Shown one piece after another: positions 63,159-64,000 of a stretch of 64,000 bases of DNA. Both the position numbers and the translations under genes were made by a program. Every line of letters starts with the position of its first letter. Position 1 is the first letter of the stretch. The DNA comes from Blastocladiella emersonii ATCC 22665. Lineage: Eukaryota; Blastocladiomycota; Blastocladiomycetes; Blastocladiales; Blastocladiaceae. The stretch is taken from assembly GCA_025594325.1 (NCBI GenBank), contig JANHCV010000001.1, positions 496,001-560,000 of the forward strand, given 5' to 3'. The notes below the pieces were generated by a model, which saw nothing but the letters and a program-made list of their open reading frames with translations, did not search any database and was not told where the DNA came from.

Positions 63159-63348
63159 TCGATGTACGTGTTTTCTTCGTCACAACCCGGCGGTGATGCT
63201 GGGCGGACGCGACTGCCGCCACATCTATGGCCGCGGCTTGTCGCTGCTGCTCAAGCAGTGTATGGCCATCATCGCAAAGGTGGTTTGCACCAGCTTGACG
63301 CGGCGGTTGCGAGTCGCGGCCAGCGCGTCATCGGGAAATTGGGGGTCA

Positions 63349-63638
63349 AGATCTCAAAGAAATCTAGCTAGATCTCTCATAGATCTTAGGGTTTCGGGGG
63401 CCAAAATAGCTGGGGAAGATCTAGGTAGAAATCCACTGCAAACCTATGTTTTCTATAGATCTCACCATAGATCTATCCCTCCCGTCCAGCCGAGCTCGAC
63501 TCCGTCAGGGCCGATAGATCTTCGCAACGAACGTAGATTCCCCGCCGACGAGGAGATCTGTGAGGTTTTCAAGCGATCTTCGCCAAGCGATAGATCTCAG
63601 CACACAACGGGAGAGTTCGATGAGTTAGAAACAGATCT
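63349..63638. repeat. Array of ten AGATCT palindromes (left subterminal of second copy)
   Basis: AGATCT starts at 63,349, 63,370, 63,381, 63,417, 63,457, 63,469, 63,516, 63,554, 63,592 and 63,633. Several are extended palindromes (ATAGATCTAT-like). 63,370 and 63,381 are again 11 bp apart. Confidence 0.85.
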
Positions 63639-63654
63639 GTATTGTGCATCAAAT

Positions 63655-63936
63655 CTACGCGTCGTCGTCGTCGTCGCTATCCAGCGCGACTCCGTACGGA
63701 CTCGCGCCTTGGGCACCCGCCGCCGAGGCTGCGGTTGCAGCGGCAGCGGCAGCGGCGGTGGACTTGGTGAACGACCGGCGCACGACCTCCTCCATGATCA
63801 TGCGGACAAACGGGTGAGCGGCCCGGCGACGCTCGATGCTCGCGACCAGCTAGTGGAAGTAGCTGCGGCGGAACATGTCGACATCCACGATGGGCGCCGC
63901 CGGCCCCTGCACGTACGACTGGACCACAGGAGCAAA
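63655..63936 (-). pseudogene. C-terminal exon fragment of an unknown ORF inside the second element
   Basis: After a possible 3' splice site (GTGTAG at 63,937-63,942) the minus strand reads FAPVVQSYVQGPAAPIVDVD, MFRRSYFH, a TAG (63,852-63,850), then LVASIERRRAAHPFVRMIME, EVVRRSFTK, an Ala run and an acidic end (ALDSDDDDDA) with a stop at 63,655. The codon pattern is convincingly coding on both sides of the TAG, so this is likely a gene with one nonsense change. It could be the element's own transposase C-terminus, since it ends right beside the subterminal array; no transposase motif is visible. Confidence 0.45.
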
Positions 63937-64000
63937 CTACACAGACACGTCGGGGCGTGAGCTACGAAGCGAGTCAGGATCGTGCGCGACGCGTACCAGC

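Larger units (their letters stand above)
63329..64000. mobile_element. Left part of a second element of the same family (continues past the window)
   Basis: It begins with CATCGGGAAATTGGGGG (63,329-63,345) and at once enters an array of ten AGATCT (63,349-63,638). Beyond the array lies the 3' end of an ORF on the minus strand (63,655-63,936). Ends, arrays and orientation match the left end of the 60,344 element. Its right end is outside the window. The 170 bp between the two elements (63,159-63,328) holds nothing I recognise. Confidence 0.5.

Overview
The window looks like nuclear DNA of a fungus with a very GC-rich genome. The genes are dense, on both strands, and carry short GT-AG introns of about 60-190 nt. 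The fungal signs are a yeast-type mitofusin (FZO1), a secreted GPI-anchored chitin/polysaccharide deacetylase, RPAP3 and methylthioadenosine phosphorylase. A TFG-like PB1 protein, a Reeler-type secreted protein and a Cys-rich module on the deacetylase hint at an early-diverging, possibly zoosporic lineage such as Blastocladiomycota. That placement is inference only.

Region 1 (about 0.3-38.05 kb) is ordinary gene-rich DNA. In order it holds: an MFS monocarboxylate-type transporter; the deacetylase; a secreted metallophosphoesterase; a divergent pair TFG-like / RPAP3; a two-span membrane protein; MTAP; a polytopic membrane protein; a secreted subtilisin-like protease with a Ser/Thr-rich tail; a CoA-type NUDIX hydrolase; a 957-residue protein with a C-terminal coiled coil; FZO1 (convergent with it); a nuclear-looking AT-hook-like protein; a membrane/coiled-coil protein; a Reeler-like GPI protein; and a secreted 5'-nucleotidase. 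Four of the secreted or cell-surface products are hydrolases (deacetylase, metallophosphoesterase, protease, 5'-nucleotidase), which suggests an outward-facing nutritional role, but they are not an operon.

Region 2 (about 38.6-64 kb) is an accessory, transposon-rich zone. It holds: a solo LTR; a predicted Zn-finger/restriction-fold nuclease gene; a second lineage-specific gene; a decayed LINE (reverse transcriptase plus RNase H); a NYN/PIN-like nuclease gene; a SpoU-type RNA methyltransferase (the one clear housekeeping gene here); a gene with unusual base use; a decayed Helitron-like fragment; a broken Copia element whose left LTR matches the solo LTR; and, at the right edge, a DNA-transposon-like family.

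That family is the most striking signal. A 17-bp terminal sequence occurs three times, as an inward-facing pair 2.8 kb apart and as a further left end that runs off the window. Next to these ends lie 23 copies of the palindrome AGATCT, several exactly 11 bp apart. The second copy carries the 3' end of an ORF with an in-frame stop.

Exon joins were derived by hand from reading frames and GT/AG sites. Family names come from motif recognition, not from database searches.
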